Shown here: positions 1-8,256 of the stretch, one piece after another
Position numbering within the stretch: position 1 is the stretch's first letter
Layout of the letters: every line of letters begins with the position of its first letter
NCBI GenBank assembly: GCA_963817335.1
Contig: CAWFNX010000001.1
Span: 434,001 to 498,000 of the forward strand
Origin: AV40 sp963817335
GTDB lineage: Bacteria > Verrucomicrobiota > Verrucomicrobiia > Chthoniobacterales > UBA10450
Length of the DNA: 64,000 nucleotides
Reading direction: 5' to 3'
Notes under the pieces: generated by a model
Databases searched by the model: none
The model's input: only the letters and a program-made list of their open reading frames with translations
Told to the model about the DNA's origin: nothing
Program-made: the position numbers and the translations under genes

Positions 1-399
1 CAAAGTGTGTTGCTCGCCGGCGTGAACGACGATCTCGGGACGATGAAAACGCTCGTGCACAAATTGCTGATGTGCCGCGTCCGCCCGTATTACATTTATC
101 AGTGCGATCTGATCAACGGCTCATCGCACCTCCGCACTTCGGTCGCGAAAGGCATCGAGATCATTGAAGGCTTGCGCGGTCACACCACCGGTTACGCCGT
201 TCCTCAATATGTCATCGATGCGCCCGGCGGCGGCGGCAAAGTTCCGATTAATCCCGGCTACGTTCTTTATCACGACAACGAAAAAATCGTGATCCGCAAT
301 TACGAAGGCAAAATCTTCGAATACCCCGAGGCTGGCGGCGACCAAACTGTCCAGTTTGCACCTCAGCGTGAATATCACGACGAGTATCTCTATTCCTAG
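1..399 (+). CDS. kamA: Lysine 2,3-aminomutase, C-terminal part (5' end outside window)
   Basis: The frame is open from the first base, so this is the last 132 codons of a gene beginning upstream. The visible part carries KamA-like signatures: a VNDD turn, the VRPYYIYQCD strand, a GIEIIEGLRGHTTGYA stretch and the VIDAPGGGGK loop near the PLP-binding end. KamA is a radical SAM/PLP enzyme that interconverts L-lysine and L-beta-lysine. The radical SAM CxxxCxxC motif would lie upstream and cannot be checked. A YjeK/EpmB-type protein is a less likely alternative, because the C-terminal tail fits full-length KamA better. No operon partner is visible; the next gene is convergent. Confidence 0.88.
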   Translation, partial: QSVLLAGVNDDLGTMKTLVHKLLMCRVRPYYIYQCDLINGSSHLRTSVAKGIEIIEGLRGHTTGYAVPQYVIDAPGGGGKVPINPGYVLYHDNEKIVIRNYEGKIFEYPEAGGDQTVQFAPQREYHDEYLYS

Positions 400-414
400 A
401 CTCGATTTCGGGTC

Positions 415-1179
415 TTAACTACGAACCGCCCGCACCCGGCGAACGAGCAGTCCAATCGCGCCTGCTCCGCAGAAGAGCAGCACGGAGACGGGTGGCTCAG
501 GTACTACATTGACATTGAAACTTGCTGAAAATGAACCCGTGTTATCAGCGTATCCACCGGGATCGCCGTTATAACCGGGAGCATCGACGATTCCCAAAAC
601 CAATCGCGTTGCGCCGACCGGAACGTTGAACTGCTGCAAACTTCCCGAGCCGTCGCCGGTCAATCCGTCTCCAATAAAGAACACCTGGTCCAACTGGGGT
701 GCTAACGAAGTAAAACTGGTCCCGAGTATGGTGAAATCCAACCGAAGCGGCGAAGGATCAGTTGGTTCGGATGGACCGAGAAAAGCGCCGGCTAAAAATC
801 CAGCGGTGGTAGCGACAGTTCCTGAAATGCCACCGAAGGAATTCACGTTGATGCCAGACGCGCTGCCGACACCGTCCGGATCGATGACATGATTCCCGCT
901 GCCGCTATCCACGATGACATTTCCGGTGACGCTGGAGAAAATCAGAACGACGCCACTGCCGGCGGTGAAACCGAAATCGAATTCGGATGGAAGCTCACCG
1001 GCGCCGCTTCCTCCTGGACTTGGCGGCGTTGCGTGACCCGCGCCAAAGATATTCGCATCCCCCGGAACTGTCAGGGTTGTTGCCAAAGCCGCCGGCAACA
1101 CGACTCCATGAATCGTCAGCGCAAACAACGCAACGGTCCAGGGCGATTGGCGCAAGACGAGAAATAATTTTGAGATCAC
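415..1179 (-). CDS. PEP-CTERM sorting domain protein
   Basis: This 254-residue exported protein has an N-terminal hydrophobic signal segment (about residues 14-33, ending near ALA). A Gly/Ser/Asp-rich middle follows, and the protein ends in a PEP-CTERM tail: VPEP, a hydrophobic helix and a basic RRVRAVRS end. Such tails are recognised by exosortase and removed at the cell surface, usually in bacteria that make exopolysaccharide. The middle has no domain I recognise. The start codon is GTG. It faces kamA tail to tail across 15 bp. No exosortase gene is present in the window. Confidence 0.8.
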   Translation of the reverse strand: MISKLFLVLRQSPWTVALFALTIHGVVLPAALATTLTVPGDANIFGAGHATPPSPGGSGAGELPSEFDFGFTAGSGVVLIFSSVTGNVIVDSGSGNHVIDPDGVGSASGINVNSFGGISGTVATTAGFLAGAFLGPSEPTDPSPLRLDFTILGTSFTSLAPQLDQVFFIGDGLTGDGSGSLQQFNVPVGATRLVLGIVDAPGYNGDPGGYADNTGSFSASFNVNVVPEPPVSVLLFCGAGAIGLLVRRVRAVRS

Positions 1180-1255
1180 ATGTCTACCGATGTCGCTTCC
1201 ATTATGTCTTTTTTCCGGGCATTTGTCGATGGTAACCGTGGCTTGCGAAAAGACC

Positions 1256-1327
1256 CTAGACAGGACTTACAGGATTGAATTGGATTTCAGAAAACCAAAT
1301 CCTGTAATCTTGTTAATCCTGTCTAGT
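1256..1327. repeat. Imperfect palindromic repeat, ACAGGATT family
   Basis: CTAGACAGGA at 1256-1265 is matched by its reverse complement TCCTGTCTAG at 1318-1327. Further copies of the ACAGGATT/AATCCTGT core lie between them. The element ends 5 bp before the start codon of the next gene, so it forms that gene's leader. A fragment of the same wording recurs near 43933. Confidence 0.6.
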
Positions 1328-1332
1328 CCGAA

Positions 1333-1722
1333 ATGACTTTATTTTTACTACAGCTGCTCGTTTCCGCATTCCTCACGATTTTGTTTTTACAATCGGGGAT
1401 CGATAAAATCGTAGATCGGCAGGGGAATTTGCAATGGCTGTCGGGGCATTTCTCCAAGAGTCCGCTCGCTGGGCTCGTGCCGTTGTTGTTCACGATTCTC
1501 ACGATCATTGAACTCTCAGCCGGCTTGCTAAGCGGCGTTGGATTTTTTGTTTTGTTATTCGCTCATACGTCCACGATCGCATTTTACGGCGCGGTTGTTT
1601 CGGCGGTTGCGGTCCTTTGCTTATTCTTCGGCCAACGAATGGCCAAGGAATATGCCGGTGCGGCAGTTTTGGTTTCGTATTTTTTGCTGACGATTGTCGC
1701 AATTTATCTGCTTGCCCGCTGA
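1333..1722 (+). CDS. DoxX-like small membrane protein
   Basis: This 129-residue protein has four predicted membrane helices (about residues 3-20, 47-66, 70-92 and 105-127). The first helix carries an LFLQSGIDKI segment resembling the start of DoxX/DoxD-type proteins. The molecular role of such proteins is often unknown; some take part in quinone- or thiol-linked redox. The start ATG lies immediately after a palindromic repeat, so no clear ribosome binding site is visible. A second small membrane gene follows on the same strand, separated by another repeat. Confidence 0.6.
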   Translation: MTLFLLQLLVSAFLTILFLQSGIDKIVDRQGNLQWLSGHFSKSPLAGLVPLLFTILTIIELSAGLLSGVGFFVLLFAHTSTIAFYGAVVSAVAVLCLFFGQRMAKEYAGAAVLVSYFLLTIVAIYLLAR

Positions 1723-1723
1723 C

Positions 1724-1782
1724 TGACCACGAATGGACACGAATCTTCTATCATTGGTGTCTATTAGTGTTAATTCGTGTTT
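1724..1782. repeat. Dispersed repeat, ACACGAAT family
   Basis: The stretch holds CACGAAT and GACACGAAT copies on its left side and an inverted AATTCGTG copy on its right. It fills the gap between two small membrane protein genes. A longer relative lies at 60289-60405. Confidence 0.5.
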
Positions 1783-2151
1783 ATGAAGTCTCTCTCACGA
1801 ATTCTTCTGGCGATTTCCGCAGTTATCTTTGCCCTCGGCACTTGGATCCACACTTCGGCTTTTGGTCGGATGTCCGACGCGGTGGCGAAATCAGATTTGC
1901 CTGCGTTTCTTGCCCAGGGGTTCCGGACTCTCTGGCTAATGGATTCCTCGGTTCAGATCAGTTTGGCCCTGATCTTCGCGGTAGTGGCAATAAAACCTGA
2001 CGCAGCTACAAGACTTATTGTCGTCTTAGTCGCGCTCGTTCCGTTCGCGACGGCCATGTTCATTTACCATTTCATTGGCAATTTTATCGGTGGTCATCTT
2101 TTTCTGGCTGGCTCAGTCGCAGCGATTTTCGGCGGACTGCTGAAGGAATAA
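1783..2151 (+). CDS. Small membrane protein, function unknown
   Basis: This 122-residue protein has four hydrophobic segments (about residues 5-23, 50-68, 75-97 and 101-119). I do not recognise a family with confidence. ATG 1783 was chosen over GTG 1777 because it directly precedes a basic residue and helix, the usual membrane protein start. The leader is repeat sequence, so no ribosome binding site supports either choice. It may share a transcript with the DoxX-like gene upstream, and a strong hairpin lies 5 bp after its stop. Confidence 0.5.
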   Translation: MKSLSRILLAISAVIFALGTWIHTSAFGRMSDAVAKSDLPAFLAQGFRTLWLMDSSVQISLALIFAVVAIKPDAATRLIVVLVALVPFATAMFIYHFIGNFIGGHLFLAGSVAAIFGGLLKE

Positions 2152-2155
2152 TCTT

Positions 2156-2211
2156 GGAGGGCGCCGCCTGTCGGCGCCTTATTTTTGGGACACGACGGCG
2201 CGTGTCCCTCC
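2156..2211. repeat. Two-hairpin repeat element, probably also a terminator
   Basis: Stem one is GGCGCCG/CGGCGCC (2160-2166 with 2172-2178), followed by TTATTTTT. Stem two is GGGACACG/CGTGTCCC (2187-2194 with 2201-2208). The outer ends GGAGGG (2156-2161) and CCCTCC (2206-2211) are also complementary. It lies between two convergent genes, and the T-rich tract after stem one would suit intrinsic termination of the plus-strand gene. It is one of several elements of this build in the window. Confidence 0.7.
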
Positions 2212-2212
2212 A

Positions 2213-3952
2213 TTATTTTTTCTCGTAAACAGCTTCGCCCCCGATGATCGTCATTTCAGCGCGCGTCTTTGGAATTTCCGCCTCGGGAATTTTCATGATG
2301 TCGGCCGACAAAACAGTGAAGTCAGCGAGTTTTCCGACTTGGATTGAGCCTTTGTCTTTTTCCTGAAACGACGCGAACGCGGGCCAGATCGTAAACATTT
2401 TCAGGGCTTGCTCGCGCGAAACCGCCTGCTCGGGATGCCAAATCGCCTTTGCCAAGGCTTCGGCGGGCAAGCCTTCATGCGCTGATGGCAGTGGTTTGCG
2501 AGCGACGGCGGCGTAAAATTCAATCATTGGTTCACCGCGCTCAACTGGCGCATCCGATCCGCCGCAAATAATCACCTCTGATTTCAAAAGCGATTGCCAG
2601 GCATAGGCGCCTGCCAGCCGGTCCATTCCTAATCGCTTTGGCGCAAAAAACAGATCGCTGATCGCGTGGGACGGTTGCATCGACGGAATTACGCCGAGCT
2701 TCGCGAATCGAGGGAGATCGGTCGGATCGAGAATCTGCGCGTGCTCGACTCGCCAACGTGGCTCTTTGATTGGTCGTTGGTCCGGCGGCACCGCTTTAAA
2801 CGCGGCCTCGTATAAATCGAGAATCGTCCGGTTCGCGCGATCACCGATTGCATGGGTTTCAACTTGGATGCCGCGACGCAACGCTTCTTCAAACATTGGT
2901 CGCAGCTCTTCGGGCTTTTCGGTCAGGTAACCGGAAGTCTCGGGCGCGTCGCTGTAGGGTTTTAGCAAGGCCGCGCCACGCGAGCCGAGTGCGCCATCGA
3001 ACACAACTTTGATCGTGCGTTGGGTGAAGTGTTCATTGAATGCGTCAATCGTCGCGCCCTCCTTTAAAAAATTTTGCGCGTCTGGTCCCGGACCGTAAAC
3101 GCAGTTCACGAACCGAATCTTCGCCGTGCCGTCCGTGTAAGCCTTCTTAATTAGATCGATATCCTCCTTGTGGCTGCCGGCGTTTTGGATTTCGCACCAG
3201 CCCAGCCCAATCTCGCGGTTAATTCCGGTGAGCAGCGCTTGCTCCCGTTCCGCCGGGGTTGGTTTCGGAATGTGTTTGCGGACCAGTTCCTGCGCGCTGT
3301 CTGTCAGCATTCCGGTGGGTTCGCCGGTTTGTTTGTCCTTTAGAATTTCGCCGCCAAAAGGATTCGGCGTGTTCTTGTCGATGTTGGCAATCTTCAGGGC
3401 CGCCGAATTTGCCACCGAGGCGTGACCGTCCGCCCGGGTCAGAAAAACCGGATTCTCTGCCGCGATTTTGTCCAAGTCCTGGCGAGTCGGAAACTGGGCG
3501 GGTTTCCAAAACGTTTCGATCCAGCCGCGTCCCGTGACCCATTTTCCGGGTGGCGTCTTGGTAGCGCGTTCGGCCACTTTTGCCAGAAAATCTCCAAGAG
3601 TGTTGGTGCCCGCAAGATTTAAGGTGAGCTCGCGTTCGCCGATTCCAAAAATATGGCAGTGCGAATCAGTCAGGCCAGGGAGCAGCGTCCGTCCGTGCAG
3701 GTCGACGACTTGTCGAGCCTGAAATTTTCCGGCAGCATCGTTTGAACCAACGAAAACGATTCGACCGTTTTTGACTGCGACCGCTTCGGCGTGCGGTTGG
3801 GTTTCATTAACGGTGTAAATATTTCCGTGGAGCAGAAGTAGATCGGCCTTCGCCTGGCTACTGGGTGACGAATCGGCGTCTTCGGCGGCGCGCAGCGGGG
3901 AATTTAACGCGCAAAGCGAAAATAGGCTGGCGATGGCAATGCGCGCTTTCAC
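2213..3952 (-). CDS. Secreted amidohydrolase (YtcJ-like, Amidohydro_3)
   Basis: This 579-residue metal-dependent hydrolase belongs to the YtcJ/Amidohydro_3 group of the amidohydrolase superfamily; its substrate cannot be told. Visible marks are the metal-binding DSHCH after LLPGLT, later histidines in the VEAHAIGD-like region (VETHAIGD) and RVEHAQ, and a GGSDAPVE segment with the catalytic Asp. The frame is open to 4144, but GTG 3952 gives a typical signal peptide (basic start, hydrophobic core, ALNSPLRAAE), so that start is preferred. It is divergent from the respiratory operon, with about 260 bp of shared upstream DNA. Confidence 0.82.
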   Translation of the reverse strand: MKARIAIASLFSLCALNSPLRAAEDADSSPSSQAKADLLLLHGNIYTVNETQPHAEAVAVKNGRIVFVGSNDAAGKFQARQVVDLHGRTLLPGLTDSHCHIFGIGERELTLNLAGTNTLGDFLAKVAERATKTPPGKWVTGRGWIETFWKPAQFPTRQDLDKIAAENPVFLTRADGHASVANSAALKIANIDKNTPNPFGGEILKDKQTGEPTGMLTDSAQELVRKHIPKPTPAEREQALLTGINREIGLGWCEIQNAGSHKEDIDLIKKAYTDGTAKIRFVNCVYGPGPDAQNFLKEGATIDAFNEHFTQRTIKVVFDGALGSRGAALLKPYSDAPETSGYLTEKPEELRPMFEEALRRGIQVETHAIGDRANRTILDLYEAAFKAVPPDQRPIKEPRWRVEHAQILDPTDLPRFAKLGVIPSMQPSHAISDLFFAPKRLGMDRLAGAYAWQSLLKSEVIICGGSDAPVERGEPMIEFYAAVARKPLPSAHEGLPAEALAKAIWHPEQAVSREQALKMFTIWPAFASFQEKDKGSIQVGKLADFTVLSADIMKIPEAEIPKTRAEMTIIGGEAVYEKK

Positions 3953-4215
3953 TTGACGGTTTGAGGAAGTTTTGACGTGATCCTCTTTGATAATCCGTCG
4001 CTTTTCTGTATCGGAAAAGCTGGTCGCGATAAAATGGGAATGAATCGTGAAATTTCTTTTGCCGTCATTGCGTGCATTTATACAATCTTGGCTTTCCCGT
4101 AGGCGAGCAATCAACCTTAACTCTGCAGCGTTTGAACGAAGCACATCCTAATTTTACTTCAGGTTCGTTTCCAAGGTGTCGGCTGAATCTGGGCAGTCAG
4201 GGCGTCTGCTGATTT
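3953..4215. promoter_or_regulatory. Divergent intergenic region upstream of the ACIII operon
   Basis: This 263-bp stretch separates the divergent amidohydrolase and actA and must hold the promoters of both if the amidohydrolase starts at 3952. I see no convincing -35/-10 pair, operator palindrome or riboswitch. If the amidohydrolase starts at GTG 4144, only about 70 bp remain. Confidence 0.35.
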
Positions 4216-4941
4216 ATGGCGAATTTTTTTCCACGCTGGTGCAACTGGTTGCCACTTCAAATGGCCGTCGCCGGCTTTTTGATTGTGTGCGGTTTGACCG
4301 CGGGCACCTGGTATTACGTGACGCCAAAGTACACCAAGGTTGGCTATCAACCGATCCAGCCGGTGCCGTTCCCACACGATATTCACGTTACCCAGCTCGG
4401 AATGGATTGCCGTTATTGCCATAGCTTTGTGGAGGTGGCGGCGCATTCGAACGTTCCAAACACGCAACTTTGCATGAACTGCCACACCCAGGTCCAGAAA
4501 GACAATCCCAAGCTCGAGCCAGTTCGCCAGAGTTGGAAAGATGGCCGGCCGATCGATTGGGTGTGGATTCATCGGCTACCCGATTACGTCTTTTACAACC
4601 ACGCCGCGCATGTGAATCGCGGGATCAGTTGTGCGAGCTGCCATGGCCAGATCAATCACATGTCCCAGGTTTATGATGCCAAGCCGATGAGCATGGCCTG
4701 GTGTCTCGAGTGCCATCGGCACCCGGAGAATTTTCTGCGCCCGGAGGACCAGATCACCAATCTTGATTGGAAACCGGAGGACGTGAAACCGGCGGAATTC
4801 GTTGCGAAATACGGGCAGCCGCAAGACGTAACCGAGGACTGGTCGAAAAAGAAACAACTTACCCAGGCGGAGATCGGCCAGACCTTGAAGGAACGCTGGC
4901 ACATCAATCCGTCAGCAAATTGCCAGACCTGCCACCGATGA
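4216..4941 (+). CDS. actA: ACIII subunit ActA, pentaheme cytochrome c
   Basis: This 241-residue protein has one N-terminal membrane helix (about residues 14-35) and five CxxCH heme c motifs: CRYCH, CMNCH, CASCH, CLECH and CQTCH, the last at the very C-terminus. In alternative complex III (menaquinol:cytochrome c oxidoreductase), ActA is the multiheme periplasmic subunit that carries electrons from the ActB iron-sulfur clusters. It is the first gene of a ten-gene run with spacing of at most 16 bp, and its stop overlaps the actB start (ATGA). Five hemes and the single anchor fit known ActA proteins. Confidence 0.95.
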   Translation: MANFFPRWCNWLPLQMAVAGFLIVCGLTAGTWYYVTPKYTKVGYQPIQPVPFPHDIHVTQLGMDCRYCHSFVEVAAHSNVPNTQLCMNCHTQVQKDNPKLEPVRQSWKDGRPIDWVWIHRLPDYVFYNHAAHVNRGISCASCHGQINHMSQVYDAKPMSMAWCLECHRHPENFLRPEDQITNLDWKPEDVKPAEFVAKYGQPQDVTEDWSKKKQLTQAEIGQTLKERWHINPSANCQTCHR

Positions 4942-7900
4942 AACGCGTTTTTCAACATCCTCCTGAGTCCCGCAGTAGCGGGAGTAAGAATTACTGGCGC
5001 AGTGTCGACGAATACAGCAACACTCCGGAATTTCGCGAGTGGCTCGAGCGAGAATTTCCAGCCGGCGCTTCTGAGTTGGAGGGGGATGAGTGGTCGCGCC
5101 GAGATTTCATGAGGTTAATGGGCGCGTCGATGGCTCTGGCCGGCCTGGGCTTAACCAGTTGCCGTCGACCGCAAATGCACCTGGTTCCGTTCACCAAAAA
5201 CGTCGAGTGGACGATTCCCGGAAAATTCCTTTACTACTCAACCGCGATGCCGTGGCGAACCGGCGCGATTCCGCTGATCGCAACCACCGTTGACGGACGA
5301 CCGATCAAACTTGAAGGGAATCCGATTCATCCAGCTTCGGTCGGCAGCACGGATGTTTTTGCCCAGGCTTCGCTACTGGATCTTTACGATCCGACCCGAT
5401 CGCGCCGATTCGTAAATCAAGGCAAGGATGCCACGCGCGCCGAGTTCGATGCCTACCTCGACAAGTTGCGCGGCCAACTCGGCTCCGGCGATGGCCTCGC
5501 TTTTCTAGTGGAGGAAGTGCACTCGCCTACGCGCGAAAGATTGCGGGCCGAACTGGAGAAAGCGTTCCCGAAGATGACGTGGTGCGTCTACGAGCCGGCG
5601 TTAAGCGACGCCCAAAATTACGCCACTCACGTCAGCTTCGGCGAAAACGTTCGTCTGATGCCAAGGTTCGATCGCGCCGATGTGGTGCTGGCGCTGGATA
5701 GCGATTTTCTCGATTGCGGCGAAGGCGATCTCGCGGCATCGCGCGCTTTCACCACGCGCCGCCGGGTGAAATCGTCGAGCGATTCGATGAACCGCCTCTA
5801 TGTGGTCGAGAACCGATTTACCATCACGGGCGCAATGGCGGATCACCGACTGCGTTTGCCGGCCAGCCAGATCCCGATTTTCGCCTACCTTTTGGCCGGA
5901 AAAATTGGGGCGCTTACAAAAGATTCCGGATTGATTTCGTTACTCGGCACGCTGACCGCGCCGGGAGCCACGCCGGAGTTTAACGAACAATGGTTGAACG
6001 AGCTCGCGGCCGATCTCATCGCCAAATCGGGTTCAAGCATTGTTCTGGCGGGACAACAACAGCCAGTGATCGTGCAACTGCTCGCCTACGCGATCAATGC
6101 GACCCTAAAGAACATTGGCCGCACCATTGTGGTCCGCGAATTTCCGCGAAATCGAAACACCAAAAGCATTTTGCAGCTGGCGGACCGGATGAGCAAAGGT
6201 GAAATCAAACAGCTGTTCATATTTGGGGGAGATCCGGTTTACAACGCGCCTCGCGCGATTGCCCAGGATCCCGACAAAAAATTCCCGATCGATTGGCCCG
6301 ACCTGCAAAAGAAAGTGCCCGAAGTCGTCCGGCTCGGTTACCACGAAGATCAAACCTCGGCCGTTAGCCAATGGCACTCGCCGATGGCCCATTATTTAGA
6401 ATCGTGGGGCGATGCGTTAGCCCCCGACGGCTCGTATTTGTCGATCCAACCGATGATTCTGCCGTTGTTCGGCGGGCTCAGCGAAATCGAAGTCCTGAGC
6501 GCGCTGCTTGGCCGGCCCAAAGTCGAAGGTCCGGAGTTGATCCAGGAAACTTTTCGCACGACCAAGCCGGCGGGCGATTTTCAAGCTGCCTGGTCGAAGT
6601 TTTTGCACGACGGCTTCGCCGCTCAGGTCGCATTGCGCGATCGGCCGGCAACGTTTAACGCCAGCGCCGCCGGTGGCCCGGCAAAACAACTTTGGTCCGC
6701 CTCGCCGCTACCGACCGCGGAATCGCCTGAGATCGTTTTTGTCCGCAGTTACGCGATGGACGACGGCCGTTTCAGCAACAACGGCTGGCTTCAGGAATTG
6801 CCGGACCCGATCACCAAGCTGACTTGGGACAATGGCGCAATGATGAGTCCGGACTTCGCCAAATCACTAGGCGTAGAAACCGGAGACCTGGTTCAGATCG
6901 CAATCGCTGACAGCGCGCGTGACGCCAACGACCAGCCGATTTCCCGCGAACTCGTAATCGCCGCCATTGTTTCGCCGGGGCATGCCGAGAATTCGATCAC
7001 CGTTTCGCTTGGTTACGGTCGTCCAATTTCCGGCCTGGGCCCATTGCCCTACGCTGGCGACGCGGCTGCCCTCAATTCGGCACACGGCGACGTTCCAGGA
7101 TTTAATGCTTATTACCTTCGCACCGCAGCCAATCCGCATTTCGTGGTGGCCGACGGAAAGTCGATCCAAAGCATCCGGGTTTCGAAAGTTGGCAAGAAAT
7201 ATCCGCTCTCGATCACCCAAGACCACTGGAGCATCGAAGGCCGTGGACTCGTGCGGGAAGCGAAGCTCGATGAATATCGCGAGGACAACAATTTCGTCGA
7301 GAAAAGTGCCGGCATCGATGAGCCACAAAAATATTTGCCTTCGCTCTACAGTCATCCTCCCCTGACCGCCGAACAGCAGTGGGGAATGGTGGTAGATCTT
7401 AATGTTTGCACCGGTTGCAGCGCGTGCGTGATTGCCTGTCAGGCCGAAAACAACATTCCAGTCGTCGGAAAATTACAGGTCGCGCATGGGCGCTGGATGC
7501 ACTGGATCCGGATTGATCGCTACTTCGCCAGCGCGAAAAAATTCGACGAAGACAACGGCGAATTCCCGCCGGACCCGGAGATGGTCCACCAACCGATGAT
7601 GTGTCAGCACTGCGAGAACGCGCCGTGCGAAACGGTTTGTCCGGTCAACGCAACGGTCCATAGCGAGGACGGACTCAACGTGATGGCCTACAACCGCTGC
7701 GTTGGCACGCGGTATTGCGCGAACAATTGCCCGTTCAAGGTGCGAAGGTTCAACTTCTTTGATTACAATCAGCGGCCGGTCGGCAGAAGGAAAATCGCCG
7801 GACAGTTAGGCATCTATGAGGAGTACATTGCTCCCTTCACGGAAAAGGGCGCACCGGACATCACGAAGCTGCAAAAGAACCCAAATGTCACGGTTCGGAT

Positions 7901-8246
7901 GCGCGGGGTGATGGAAAAGTGCACCTATTGCGTGCAACGCATCGAGGAAGCGAAAATCGCGACCCATGCTCGAGTTGGCGCATCTGGCGGCGACCTTCGG
8001 ATTCCGCGCGACTCGTTCACCAGCGCGTGCGCCCAGGCTTGCCCGCACGAAGCGATCACCTTTGGCGATATCAAGGACCCTGAAACCAAAGTTTCGAAAT
8101 TAAAAGCGGCCGACCGTAATTATCGATTGCTCGACTATTTGAACGTGAAAGCGCGCACGAGTTATATGGCGCGCCTTCGTAATCCCAACCCGAAGATGCC
8201 GGACGCTGGAAACATTGCGGTGGCCAGCCCGGTGGAGAAAGCGTGA
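4938..8246 (+). CDS. actB: ACIII subunit ActB, molybdopterin-like and Fe-S protein
   Basis: This 1102-residue protein starts at an ATG overlapping the actA stop; the frame is open further upstream but runs inside actA. An SRRDFMRLMG twin-arginine motif lies at residues 53-62, followed by a hydrophobic stretch. A long molybdopterin-oxidoreductase-like domain follows (about 75-790). The C-terminal ferredoxin-like domain (about 810-1070) has cysteine groups CTGCSACVIAC, CQHCENAPCETVC, CVGTRYCANNC, CTYC and CAQAC, enough for four clusters. In known ACIII the large domain holds no molybdenum and the clusters pass electrons to ActA. Length and layout match full-length ActB fusions. Confidence 0.95.
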   Translation: MKRVFQHPPESRSSGSKNYWRSVDEYSNTPEFREWLEREFPAGASELEGDEWSRRDFMRLMGASMALAGLGLTSCRRPQMHLVPFTKNVEWTIPGKFLYYSTAMPWRTGAIPLIATTVDGRPIKLEGNPIHPASVGSTDVFAQASLLDLYDPTRSRRFVNQGKDATRAEFDAYLDKLRGQLGSGDGLAFLVEEVHSPTRERLRAELEKAFPKMTWCVYEPALSDAQNYATHVSFGENVRLMPRFDRADVVLALDSDFLDCGEGDLAASRAFTTRRRVKSSSDSMNRLYVVENRFTITGAMADHRLRLPASQIPIFAYLLAGKIGALTKDSGLISLLGTLTAPGATPEFNEQWLNELAADLIAKSGSSIVLAGQQQPVIVQLLAYAINATLKNIGRTIVVREFPRNRNTKSILQLADRMSKGEIKQLFIFGGDPVYNAPRAIAQDPDKKFPIDWPDLQKKVPEVVRLGYHEDQTSAVSQWHSPMAHYLESWGDALAPDGSYLSIQPMILPLFGGLSEIEVLSALLGRPKVEGPELIQETFRTTKPAGDFQAAWSKFLHDGFAAQVALRDRPATFNASAAGGPAKQLWSASPLPTAESPEIVFVRSYAMDDGRFSNNGWLQELPDPITKLTWDNGAMMSPDFAKSLGVETGDLVQIAIADSARDANDQPISRELVIAAIVSPGHAENSITVSLGYGRPISGLGPLPYAGDAAALNSAHGDVPGFNAYYLRTAANPHFVVADGKSIQSIRVSKVGKKYPLSITQDHWSIEGRGLVREAKLDEYREDNNFVEKSAGIDEPQKYLPSLYSHPPLTAEQQWGMVVDLNVCTGCSACVIACQAENNIPVVGKLQVAHGRWMHWIRIDRYFASAKKFDEDNGEFPPDPEMVHQPMMCQHCENAPCETVCPVNATVHSEDGLNVMAYNRCVGTRYCANNCPFKVRRFNFFDYNQRPVGRRKIAGQLGIYEEYIAPFTEKGAPDITKLQKNPNVTVRMRGVMEKCTYCVQRIEEAKIATHARVGASGGDLRIPRDSFTSACAQACPHEAITFGDIKDPETKVSKLKAADRNYRLLDYLNVKARTSYMARLRNPNPKMPDAGNIAVASPVEKA

Positions 8247-8256
8247 TGCATTTGTA

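Noticed and set aside
4938..8246. Active molybdenum enzyme in ActB
   Set aside because: Known ACIII ActB proteins carry an empty molybdopterin-like domain, and context here is plainly ACIII.
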